Below the pieces are notes generated by a model that was given only the letters and a program-made list of their open reading frames with translations, made no database searches and was not told the DNA's origin. Shown here piece by piece: positions 1 to 6,332 of a stretch of 11,613 bases of DNA (positions are counted from its first letter, which is position 1; each line of letters starts with the position of its first letter). The DNA is from Spirochaetaceae bacterium (GTDB lineage Bacteria > Spirochaetota > Spirochaetia > SZUA-6 > Bin103), in assembly GCA_026710565.1 (NCBI GenBank), contig JAPOQV010000054.1, positions 1 through 11,613 on the forward strand, in the 5' to 3' direction. The translations under genes and the position numbers were made by a program.

Positions 1-1
1 G

Positions 2-691
2 CCGGTGCGCGACATCGTCGCAGAGCCGCTGACCCTGAGCGGCACGGCGCGCGGCCGGCGCCAGACCGACGAGCGCGTGCGCGCCCTCCTGGCCGTCGTC
101 GGCCTGAATCCCGATCACATCAACCGCTACCCGCACGCGTTCTCGGGCGGCCAGCGCCAGCGCATCGGTCTGGCGCGCGCGCTGGCCCTTGACCCCAAGC
201 TGATCCTTGCCGACGAGCCGACCTCGGCGCTCGACGTATCGGTGCAGGCGCAGATCCTCAACCTGATGCTGCGCATCCAGGCCGAGCGTGACCTTGCGTA
301 CGTGTTCGTCTCGCACGACCTGCACGTCGTGCGTCACATGAGCGACCACATGATCGTCATGTACCTGGGCACGGTGGGCGAGACCGGCCCCACCGAGGAG
401 GTGTTCACGCGGGCGCTGCACCCGTACACGGAGGCGCTGCTGTCGGCGGTCCCCGACCCGGACCATGCCGGCGACCGCGTGACGCTGGAGGGAGAGATCC
501 CGGACCCGGCACACCGTCCGGCGGGCTGCTCGTTCCATCCGCGCTGCCCCTATCGCGAGGACATCTGCCGCACGGACGAACCCGTGCTCACCCCGATGGG
601 CCGCGACCGCTTCGCCGCCTGCCACGTGGCGGCACGACGCCATGGTTCGGCACCGCCGCAAGACGCAGAGCCTTCTTCACTTGACATGTAG
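2..691 (+). CDS. Oligopeptide/dipeptide ABC transporter ATP-binding protein (OppF/DppF type), 5' end missing
   Basis: The reading frame is open at the left edge and ends at TAG 689-691, giving 229 residues of the C-terminal part. It is the cytoplasmic ATPase subunit of a peptide-type (Opp/Dpp) importer. Seen directly, counting from the first full codon: the ABC signature FSGGQ (47-51), Walker B LILADEP (67-73) with the D-loop SALD, and the switch histidine in VSHD (H105). The Walker A region lies outside the window. The C-terminal oligopeptide/dipeptide-transporter extension follows, with HPYTEALLSAVP (140-151) and four cysteines, C176, C182, C189 and C207, in the spacing seen in OppD/OppF/DppF proteins, where the cluster is thought to hold an iron-sulfur centre. 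The protein family is sure; the choice between OppF and DppF and the transported peptide or sugar are not. Partner permeases and binding protein would lie to the left. Confidence 0.93.
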   Translation, partial: PVRDIVAEPLTLSGTARGRRQTDERVRALLAVVGLNPDHINRYPHAFSGGQRQRIGLARALALDPKLILADEPTSALDVSVQAQILNLMLRIQAERDLAYVFVSHDLHVVRHMSDHMIVMYLGTVGETGPTEEVFTRALHPYTEALLSAVPDPDHAGDRVTLEGEIPDPAHRPAGCSFHPRCPYREDICRTDEPVLTPMGRDRFAACHVAARRHGSAPPQDAEPSSLDM

Positions 692-781
692 TGCGAAGCG
701 CACTCGCGAGTTTTCCCAGCAATCCCGCGCGGATGTTCGTGGCCCTGAAGCAAGTGCGCGCGGTGGTTCAGCACGGCAGGA

Positions 782-1684
782 TCACTCCCCCTTTGCGCCG
801 GGCACGTCCCTGCGCTGGAAGATCCAGAGCGCTCCGCCGAGCAAGACCGCGGTGTATGCCAGCATGACGAAGAACGCCCTTGCGCTGTCGGTCGGGAACG
901 CCGCGCTCATCCATGCGGAAACGTTGGAGCCCAGGAGCGTTACGTCCAGGACGTTTCCCAGCCGTCCGGCCATCCCGGCCAGCGCGGGAGCGATCAACAG
1001 CTCGAAGAGGAAGTAGCCCATCGACAGCGCCATGCCCTGTGCGTTGGACCCCGTCGCCACCGTCACGAACACGGCCAACGCGACGTACGGCGCCAGCGCG
1101 TACACCGCCTTGCCCAGCGCTGTTGCCACGGCCTTCCATGCCGCCGCGCTGCCAGCCACGAGCGGTCCCTCCCCGGCGGGCGGCAAGATTCCCGCGACGA
1201 TGCTGGCAATGCCGACGAGCGCGGTTATGACGAGGATCCCGGCGCTGACCGCGACCATGAGCATGACGAACTTCGCGCTGAGCAACTGCCAGCGTCCCGC
1301 CCCTCGGGTCAGCGTCGCCCTCAGCGTGCCCAGACCGTACTCCACCCCGATGACCGTGGCCGCAAGGATCATGATGGGGATGACGAAGATCATGGGCAGT
1401 TGCCCGGTCGTGCGATTGAGGCTGAACGGCAGGGTGAACCCGCCCGCGCCTGCGCCGCCTGCGTCCAAGCCTACGCTTACCGACAGACCTTCGCCGCTCT
1501 CGAGAGCCGCGGCGCCGGTCCCCGCTGCCGCTACGGAATCGGCGCCAAGGTGGTAGCTGACATAGCCCATCCAGAAGGCGCCCTGCGTAATGGCGGCGAT
1601 GATGCCCAGCAGTATCCAGGGCATCCGCCGTCGGCGCAGCTTGTACCACTCTCCTCTCGTGAGCGTCAGAACGTGGGATATCAT
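782..1684 (-). CDS. ABC-2-type permease, BcrB-like
   Basis: Membrane subunit (300 residues) of an ABC exporter, partner of the ATPase encoded immediately upstream. About six hydrophobic segments are visible near residues 22-44, 97-116, 136-166, 193-212, 217-236 and 270-289. A basic N-terminus (KLRRRR, 15-20) leads into the first segment. A long glycine/alanine-rich loop (about 50-83) follows on what should be the outside. The motif EYGLGTLRATLTRG (115-128) is typical of BcrB-like ABC-2 permeases. Start choice: an ATG at 1696 overlaps the upstream stop as TGATG, but the ATG at 1684 has a clean GGAGG five bases ahead of it, so 1684 is preferred; the longer form adds four residues. It is the last gene of the six-gene operon. 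A role in exporting or removing a peptide antibiotic is inferred from the BcrAB relationship, not shown. Confidence 0.85.
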   Translation of the reverse strand: MISHVLTLTRGEWYKLRRRRMPWILLGIIAAITQGAFWMGYVSYHLGADSVAAAGTGAAALESGEGLSVSVGLDAGGAGAGGFTLPFSLNRTTGQLPMIFVIPIMILAATVIGVEYGLGTLRATLTRGAGRWQLLSAKFVMLMVAVSAGILVITALVGIASIVAGILPPAGEGPLVAGSAAAWKAVATALGKAVYALAPYVALAVFVTVATGSNAQGMALSMGYFLFELLIAPALAGMAGRLGNVLDVTLLGSNVSAWMSAAFPTDSARAFFVMLAYTAVLLGGALWIFQRRDVPGAKGE

Positions 1685-1695
1685 GGTTTCCTCCA

Positions 1696-2607
1696 TCAGT
1701 CGCTGCCGGTTACTTCCAGGAAATACTGTTCGAGGGACCGCCCGATCGGCGCCATCTCGGTGACGTAGACCTCGGAGCGGCTCATGGCCGCCACCAACTC
1801 CCCCGACCTGTCGACAGGCGCCGCCACGGAAAGTGCGCCATCCTCCGTCGTTCCCACCTCCCCGACCCAGTCCAGCGCCGCCAGTACCGCGCGCGCCTTC
1901 CCGTCGTCGGTGGTCTTCACGCGGACCAGTTCGTCCCTGTCCGCGCGGACCAGCTCGGCGACCTCGCCCTGGACCACCAGCTTTCCCTTCGAGATGATGG
2001 TGACGCGGTCGCAGACCTGTTCGATCTCGTGGAGCAGGTGGCTCGACAGCAGCACCGTCCTGCTGCCGTCGCCGAGGCTCCGTATCAACTCGCGCACCTG
2101 GATCATGCCCTCCGGGTCCAGGCCGTTGGTGGGCTCGTCCAGGCACACCAGCTCCGGGTCGCCCAGCAGGGCGTAGCCGATCCCCAGCCGCTGCTTCATC
2201 CCAAGCGAGTAGGTGTGGAAGCGGTCGTCGCCCCGGCCCGCCAGTCCCACCTTCTGGAGCAGGTGGTCGACCTCGGCCGACGAACCGCGTCCGGAGATGA
2301 GACGGAAGTACTCGAGATTCTCCCGCCCCGACAGGTTCGGATAGAAGGCCGGGCTCTCGATGACGGCCCCGATGCGGCGCAGCGCCTCCCGGTGTGGCAC
2401 GGTCGAGCCTAACAGCCGAAAGCTGCCGGACGTCGGCCTCAGCACGCCGAGCAGCATCCCCATCGTCGTCGTCTTGCCGGACCCGTTCGGTCCCAGTAGT
2501 CCGTAGATATGGCCACGCCGCACCTCCATCGAGAGGTCGTCCACCGCCGTGATCTCTCCGAAACGCTTGGTCAGACCGTCGGTCTGAATGACCGGTTCAT
2601 CCGTCAT
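1696..2607 (-). CDS. ABC transporter ATPase, BcrA/CcmA-like
   Basis: Cytoplasmic ATP-hydrolysing subunit (303 residues) of an ABC exporter. Motifs seen: Walker A GPNGSGKT (39-46), signature YSLGMKQ (133-139), Walker B LVCLDEP (153-159) followed by TNGLDP, and the switch histidine H190 in LSSH. The YSLGMKQR form of the signature and the C-terminal extension of about 90 residues are usual for drug and bacteriocin exporters of the BcrA type. Start ATG 2607 has AAGGA eight bases upstream. The stop (1696-1698) overlaps a possible start of the BcrB-like permease, so the two are surely co-translated partners. The gene lies 44 bases after the GIN-domain gene in the same operon. Bacitracin-type or lantibiotic-type resistance is one possible job; the substrate cannot be told. 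Confidence 0.92.
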   Translation of the reverse strand: MTDEPVIQTDGLTKRFGEITAVDDLSMEVRRGHIYGLLGPNGSGKTTTMGMLLGVLRPTSGSFRLLGSTVPHREALRRIGAVIESPAFYPNLSGRENLEYFRLISGRGSSAEVDHLLQKVGLAGRGDDRFHTYSLGMKQRLGIGYALLGDPELVCLDEPTNGLDPEGMIQVRELIRSLGDGSRTVLLSSHLLHEIEQVCDRVTIISKGKLVVQGEVAELVRADRDELVRVKTTDDGKARAVLAALDWVGEVGTTEDGALSVAAPVDRSGELVAAMSRSEVYVTEMAPIGRSLEQYFLEVTGSD

Positions 2608-2651
2608 GTTCCCAATCCTTGCCAGGTTCCGTCGCCGATGAGCGGCAACCG

Positions 2652-3350
2652 CTACCTGCGGCGGAGCCTCACGATCCCTTCGGTGTCCACGTTCACGCTG
2701 CTCGTCTCACCGGAGTAGCGCACGTTGCCGACGCCTTCGACGCGTCCGGTCAGCGATCCGCCGTTCATGGTGATCCGGAGCTGGTTGGCGCCCGCCATGG
2801 CAAGCACCGCGTTCTCGACCAGCGACTCTTCCAGGTCGATGTTGCCGGCGCCCGCGGTCTGCAGTGTCAGATCACCGATGGTGCTGTCCTCGAAGACCAG
2901 GTTGGTCGCTCCGTCCAAACGCACCGTGAGCTCTGCCGCATCGAGGCCGACGACCGTGGCGTTCACGACCCCGGCGAGGCTCAGCGTCTCGATCGCCGGT
3001 GCGGTGATCATGATCCGGGCTGTCCGGTCCTCGTCGGCGTCGGTGAAGTAGATGCTGAGCCGATCGCCGGCGGTCGACACCTCGGCGGTGTCGACCAGGT
3101 CCTGGTCGCCGATCAGCACCGCACTGTACTCGGCGGCATGGGTGAGGTGCAGCTCCCATCCGCCGCTCAGCGCTATGGCGGTGAACCGCTCTATCTCGAT
3201 CTGCCGATCCCCCTCGATCTGCCGATCGAACTCAAGTCCATCGCCGTCCTCGCGGGCCGGCGCTGCGAACACGCGAATCGCCACCACGACTCCCGCGGTA
3301 AGCAGGACCAGGACGATTCCCGAGGTCGCCAATATTCGATTCGTATACAT
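2652..3350 (-). CDS. Membrane-anchored head-GIN-domain (DUF2807-like) protein
   Basis: A 232-residue protein with a single N-terminal hydrophobic anchor or uncleaved signal (about 7-29) and an extracytoplasmic domain rich in short beta strands. The segment from about 46 to 228 has the look of the head GIN domain (DUF2807): an opening strand pair around FTAIALSGGWELHLT (57-70), then repeated small-residue turns such as LSLAGVVNATV, VRLDGATN, LQTAGAGNID and LAMAGANQL, as expected of a right-handed beta-helix. No lipobox cysteine is present, and the protein contains no cysteine. Start: ATG 3350 has AAGGAG seven bases ahead and overlaps the stop of the GntR gene as TGATG; a TTG at 3353 is less likely. 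Its place between a repressor and two ABC exporters suggests an envelope-facing accessory or sensing role, but GIN-domain function is poorly known. Residues 42-51 carry a short tandem duplication (see repeat entry). Confidence 0.78.
   Translation of the reverse strand: MYTNRILATSGIVLVLLTAGVVVAIRVFAAPAREDGDGLEFDRQIEGDRQIEIERFTAIALSGGWELHLTHAAEYSAVLIGDQDLVDTAEVSTAGDRLSIYFTDADEDRTARIMITAPAIETLSLAGVVNATVVGLDAAELTVRLDGATNLVFEDSTIGDLTLQTAGAGNIDLEESLVENAVLAMAGANQLRITMNGGSLTGRVEGVGNVRYSGETSSVNVDTEGIVRLRRR
3195..3227. repeat. 18-base tandem duplication inside the GIN-domain gene
   Basis: A 15-base stretch at 3195-3209 recurs exactly at 3213-3227, a period of 18 bases or six codons. In the protein this gives DRQIE twice in a row (FDRQIE then GDRQIE) just before the GIN domain. 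It keeps the frame and lengthens the linker between membrane anchor and domain. Confidence 0.8.
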
Positions 3351-3739
3351 CAAATGACTCCTTCTTCGGTCCGCGCCGCAGAGCGGCTGCGGTCACGGTA
3401 GTGTGGTTCCAGATCGCTCAGCTCCAGGCCGAGTAGATCCATGGTCTTGAACAGGTCCGGAAGATCGCGGTCGATGAAGCTGCGGCGCTTCAACTCGCGC
3501 GCCTCGTGATAGGCGCGGTCGGTCACGAAGTAGCCGATGCCGCGGCGGTTGAAGATGATCCCCTGATCCTGCAGGTAGGCGTAGGTACGGGTGACCGTAT
3601 TCGGATTCACCTGGACGTCCATCGCCAGCTCGCGGATGGAGGGAATGCGGTCCCCGCCGTGCCAGACGCGCCGCAGCACGTTCTCACAAATGTAGTCGCC
3701 GATCTGCAGGTAGATGGCCTGCGGTTGGGTGAACTCCAC
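3350..3739 (-). CDS. GntR-family transcriptional regulator, YtrA subfamily
   Basis: A 129-residue repressor-like protein. Residues 5-75 form a winged helix-turn-helix: PQAIYLQIGDYI, then the recognition region RIPSIRELAMDVQVNPNTVT (31-50), and the wing IFNRRGIGYFV (62-72). The short C-terminal part (about 76-115) is made of helices only, with no large effector domain, which is the mark of the YtrA subfamily. Members usually sit in operons with ABC exporters and repress them. Start: GTG 3739, two bases after the stop of the upstream permease gene, with GGAAG seven bases ahead; the frame stays open far upstream inside that permease gene, but that part is a shadow. The end overlaps the GIN-domain start. 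It is the third gene of the operon rather than the first. The likely binding site is the inverted repeat at 5398-5425, so it probably represses its own operon. Confidence 0.9.
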   Translation of the reverse strand: MEFTQPQAIYLQIGDYICENVLRRVWHGGDRIPSIRELAMDVQVNPNTVTRTYAYLQDQGIIFNRRGIGYFVTDRAYHEARELKRRSFIDRDLPDLFKTMDLLGLELSDLEPHYRDRSRSAARTEEGVI

Positions 3740-3741
3740 GA

Positions 3742-4485
3742 TTACACTTCCGTCTCGCTCAGTCGGAGCCAGGTCAGGAACCAGAACAGCGGCCCCATGA
3801 TCCCCCAGAAGAAGATATTCGCGCCCGCTTCGATCGCCTCGACGACATGCGGAGCACTCGCCAACAGGGGATCGAAGTTGCCGGTGAACTCGAAGAACAG
3901 CAGCCACGCCACGCCCGCGGCGATCAGGGCCAGCCCCAGGAACAACCCGGAAAGGGACAGGATTACCTTGAGCGCGTTCCAGCGCCGGAAGTAGACCGCC
4001 CCGAACAGGAACAGCGAGCTGGTCACCAGGTACGCCATGACCGTGCGCCAGACGTCCACCGACGGCGCGAAGACGGGTTGCGACCATCCCCGGATGAGCT
4101 GGCCGACGCCGGCCCCCAGCAGGGTCGCCAGGAAATAGCCGGCCACGGCGACGGCCGCATACCCGACGGTGGACAGCAGAACCCGCACCGCCCAGCGCTC
4201 CAGCGTCGAGATCGGCAGCGTCAGGTAGGCATGCGCCCGCGGCTTGTCCGGCAGCTCGGCGAACAGCGTGCTGGTAAACAGGACACCACCGGCGACCAGC
4301 GCCAGCGGAAAGAACGTCGCGTGAAACTCATCGCCTGCGGGCTCCGGGGAGAACACGCTGACGACCAGGATCACGGCCGCCACCGCACCCGCTCCGACCA
4401 GAACCGCCCGACGGTGCTGTTGGAGATCGGCACGCAGCGCGTGCCACGCCCGCGCCACCGAGAATACGTTGCTCTGGTACATCAT
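3742..4485 (-). CDS. ABC-2-type transporter permease
   Basis: Membrane partner (247 residues) of the YtrB-like ATPase just upstream. About six hydrophobic segments are visible near residues 26-46, 56-76, 101-124, 148-166, 173-198 and 219-241. Between the second and third lies a cytoplasmic stretch with ELPDKPRAHAYLTLPIS (77-93), a form common in ABC-2 permeases that partner YtrB-like ATPases. Start: two adjacent ATGs at 4485 and 4482; AAGGAG ends three bases before the first and six before the second, so the second may be the true one. The ATPase stop TGA (4482-4484) overlaps as ATGA, indicating translational coupling. TAA at 3742-3744 ends it, two bases before the GntR start. Substrate unknown. 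Confidence 0.85.
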   Translation of the reverse strand: MMYQSNVFSVARAWHALRADLQQHRRAVLVGAGAVAAVILVVSVFSPEPAGDEFHATFFPLALVAGGVLFTSTLFAELPDKPRAHAYLTLPISTLERWAVRVLLSTVGYAAVAVAGYFLATLLGAGVGQLIRGWSQPVFAPSVDVWRTVMAYLVTSSLFLFGAVYFRRWNALKVILSLSGLFLGLALIAAGVAWLLFFEFTGNFDPLLASAPHVVEAIEAGANIFFWGIMGPLFWFLTWLRLSETEV

Positions 4486-5372
4486 TCGCTCCTTTTGTCC
4501 GAGTCCGCGCTGGCGAACGCCGCTTCCACCCGCCGGTGATCGGCGCACACCGAGTTGAACAACAGCTCGAGGTCGATGGCCGACTCGGACATCGGTCCGC
4601 CGCGCTCGGCGGGCACCAGGGCACGACCGGCGTGCGCGCCGCCTGCGCCGCTGCTGAGCTCCACGTAGATGGCGTGACCGTTGCCCGGCGCCCCGGCGGG
4701 GCCTGCCTCGCGCACCGCCAGCGCGGTCGAGATCTCCTCCACCGAGTGCTGAAAGACGATCGACCCCTGCTCCAGGATCAGGATCGGATCGATCAGGTGC
4801 TCCAGGTCCCGGACCTGGTGGGTCGAGACGACGATCACCCGGTCGTCGGCCGCCGCGCCGGCAAGCAGGCGGCGGAACTGGCTCTTGGCGGGAATGTCGA
4901 GCCCGTTGGTCGGCTCGTCGAGCAGCAGCAACCGGCACCCGCTGGCCACCGCAAAGGCGAGCAGCACCTTCTTCTTCTGCCCGTATGACATGGCGGTCAT
5001 GCGCTGCGTCGGATCGATCTCCAGCTCTTCCAGGTAGCGCTCCATCGCGGCGTGGTCGAAACGGGGATAGAACACGCCGTAGAGCCCGACCAACCCGCGA
5101 GCAGACAGCGCGGGGGTATGGAACTCCTCCGGCACGAAGTACAGCTCGCGCAGGAACGCCGGCGTGCGGCGGCGCACCTGTTCACCGGCGACGCGGGCGC
5201 TGCCCGCCTTGGGGAACAGCAGCCCTGACATCAGGTTCAGCAACGTGGTCTTGCCCGCGCCGTTGCGGCCGAGCAGCCCGTAGACGTTGCCGGGCTCCAG
5301 CTTGAGGTCCAGCCCTTCGAACAGCCGACCCCTCTTGCCGTACCCGAACGCGACTCCTTCAAGTTCAACCAT
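4482..5372 (-). CDS. ABC transporter ATPase, YtrB-like
   Basis: First gene of the six-gene operon: a 296-residue cytoplasmic ATPase of an ABC exporter. Seen: Walker A GRNGAGKT (35-42), a Q-loop region reading FVPEEF (79-84) with glutamate as in many YtrB-like proteins, an ABC signature MSYGQKKK (128-135) in place of the classic LSGGQ, Walker B LLLLDEP (148-154) with TNGLD, and the switch histidine H185 in STHQ. The C-terminal part (about 210-296) varies and contains a glycine/alanine-rich stretch. Start ATG 5372 has a strong AGGAGG five bases ahead. The gene begins about 20 bases downstream of the predicted transcription start and overlaps the permease gene by four bases. It acts with the permease at 3742-4485. 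Confidence 0.92.
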   Translation of the reverse strand: MVELEGVAFGYGKRGRLFEGLDLKLEPGNVYGLLGRNGAGKTTLLNLMSGLLFPKAGSARVAGEQVRRRTPAFLRELYFVPEEFHTPALSARGLVGLYGVFYPRFDHAAMERYLEELEIDPTQRMTAMSYGQKKKVLLAFAVASGCRLLLLDEPTNGLDIPAKSQFRRLLAGAAADDRVIVVSTHQVRDLEHLIDPILILEQGSIVFQHSVEEISTALAVREAGPAGAPGNGHAIYVELSSGAGGAHAGRALVPAERGGPMSESAIDLELLFNSVCADHRRVEAAFASADSDKRSE

Positions 5373-5397
5373 TCGCTCCTCCTCGTGATCGATAGGC

Positions 5398-5425
5398 CCA
5401 GTGTACTACTTCACTGGTACACTGG
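5398..5425. promoter_or_regulatory. Probable GntR (YtrA-type) operator: perfect inverted repeat
   Basis: CCAGTGTAC at 5398-5406 and its exact reverse complement GTACACTGG at 5417-5425 are separated by 10 bases. The two centres lie 19 bases apart, close to two helical turns, which suits binding by a dimer. The repeat fills the spacer and touches both hexamers of the predicted promoter of the minus-strand operon, so a bound protein would block RNA polymerase. The YtrA-family repressor encoded in the operon is the natural candidate. Long palindromes with outer GT...AC are known for GntR proteins; the pairing with this protein is inference. Confidence 0.72.
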
Positions 5426-5429
5426 TCAA
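5400..5429 (-). promoter_or_regulatory. Sigma-70-like promoter of the six-gene ABC operon
   Basis: On the minus strand the -35 hexamer TTGACC (5429-5424) matches the consensus at five of six bases, and TACACT (5405-5400) serves as the -10 hexamer at four of six, including the key second A and last T, with an 18-base spacer. Transcription would begin near 5393, leaving a leader of about 20 bases that holds the AGGAGG at 5383-5378 before ATG 5372. No comparable promoter was seen for the divergent plus-strand gene at 5503. Confidence 0.65.
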
Positions 5430-5502
5430 CAGTGGGAGTAAGCAGGCGGATGGCAGTATGCGCGCCCTACCCCGTGAGGTAGTGTCTCAGGCGAGGATCA
5501 CG

Positions 5503-6306
5503 ATGAAGATCAAGCAGTCCATCGCCTTCCCGATCTTCGGGACGGACAAACTCCCCTTGGGCGACCTGTGCCGGCATGCGGCCGAGATCGGCTACGCCGC
5601 GATCGAGATGTGGGGGCGCCGGGGCGGCGGAGCGTCCGGAGAGGAAGACTTCGACGAGGTCGTGGCCACGGCTCGCGAGCACGGGCTGCGCATGGTGAGC
5701 ACGTGCGGCCACGGCACCCTCCAGAACGGCGCCAACAACCCCGCCAACCACGACCGCATCGTCAGCGAGCTGCGGGAAACCATCGATCTGGCTGCGGCCA
5801 ACGACGTCCCCAACGTGATCGCCTTCGCCGGCAACCGGCTGGACGGCCAGAGCGACCTGGAGGGCATGGTCGAGTGTGCCCGCGTGCTGCGCCGCGTGGC
5901 TCCCATCGCCGAGGAGGCCGGCGTCAACGTCAACGTCGAGCTGCTGAACTCACGGGTCAATCATCCCGGCTACCTGTGCGACCACACCGACTGGGGCATC
6001 GCGCTGTGCGAGATGGTGGGCAGTCCGCGCATCAAGCTGCTGTTCGACATCTACCACATGCAGATCATGGAGGGCGACGTGATCCGCTCCCTCCGGCGCG
6101 CCCTCCCCCACATCGGACACTTCCACACGGCCGGCAACCCCGGCCGCCAGGACCTGGACGACACCCAGGAGCTGAACTACCGCGGGATCTGCCGGGCGAT
6201 CGCCGCCACCGACTACGACGGCTACGTCGGCCACGAGTTCGTCCCGGCCGGCGACATCGTCCCCGCCCTGAAGCACGCCTTCGACGTCTGCAACGTCGGA
6301 GCGTAG
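5503..6306 (+). CDS. Hydroxypyruvate isomerase-like TIM-barrel protein
   Basis: A 267-residue cytoplasmic sugar-isomerase-like protein of the AP-endonuclease-2 / Hyi (COG3622-type) TIM-barrel family; E. coli hydroxypyruvate isomerase is of similar length. The expected metal ligands are in place: E146 in VNVELLN, D182 in FDIYHMQ, H208 in GHFHTAGNPGR, and E244 in GYVGHEFVP; H185 is the usual substrate-side histidine. Such enzymes interconvert hydroxypyruvate and tartronate semialdehyde or isomerise related keto-sugars. Start ATG 5503 has GAGG seven bases ahead and the family-typical opening MKIKQSIAFP; the frame is open further upstream to 5401, but that part runs through the operator and has no family resemblance. 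It lies divergent from the ABC operon. The family is well supported; the true substrate could be another keto-sugar. Confidence 0.86.
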   Translation: MKIKQSIAFPIFGTDKLPLGDLCRHAAEIGYAAIEMWGRRGGGASGEEDFDEVVATAREHGLRMVSTCGHGTLQNGANNPANHDRIVSELRETIDLAAANDVPNVIAFAGNRLDGQSDLEGMVECARVLRRVAPIAEEAGVNVNVELLNSRVNHPGYLCDHTDWGIALCEMVGSPRIKLLFDIYHMQIMEGDVIRSLRRALPHIGHFHTAGNPGRQDLDDTQELNYRGICRAIAATDYDGYVGHEFVPAGDIVPALKHAFDVCNVGA

Positions 6307-6332
6307 GGAGAAGCTTCCTAACCAGGATTAAG

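Noticed and set aside
725..763. Inverted repeat CCGCGCG (725-731) / CGCGCGG (757-763) between the convergent first two genes, as a terminator.
   Set aside because: The stem is only seven base pairs, the loop is 25 bases, and no T-tract follows on either strand; the ACTCGCGAGT palindrome at 702-711 before TTTT has too short a stem.
4482..5372. The SYGQ signature of the YtrB-like ATPase as a defective ABC motif.
   Set aside because: Variant signatures of this type are common in this ATPase branch, and all other ATP-site motifs are intact.
5401..5502. A start for the isomerase at GTG 5401.
   Set aside because: It would translate the operator and the following spacer into sequence without family likeness; ATG 5503 starts the conserved N-terminus.
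5568..6332. In-frame extension of the DUF4268 gene back through the isomerase gene.
   Set aside because: The extension is low-complexity Arg/Pro/Gly-rich and overlaps a well-supported gene; ATG 6333 has a ribosome site and starts the recognisable protein.
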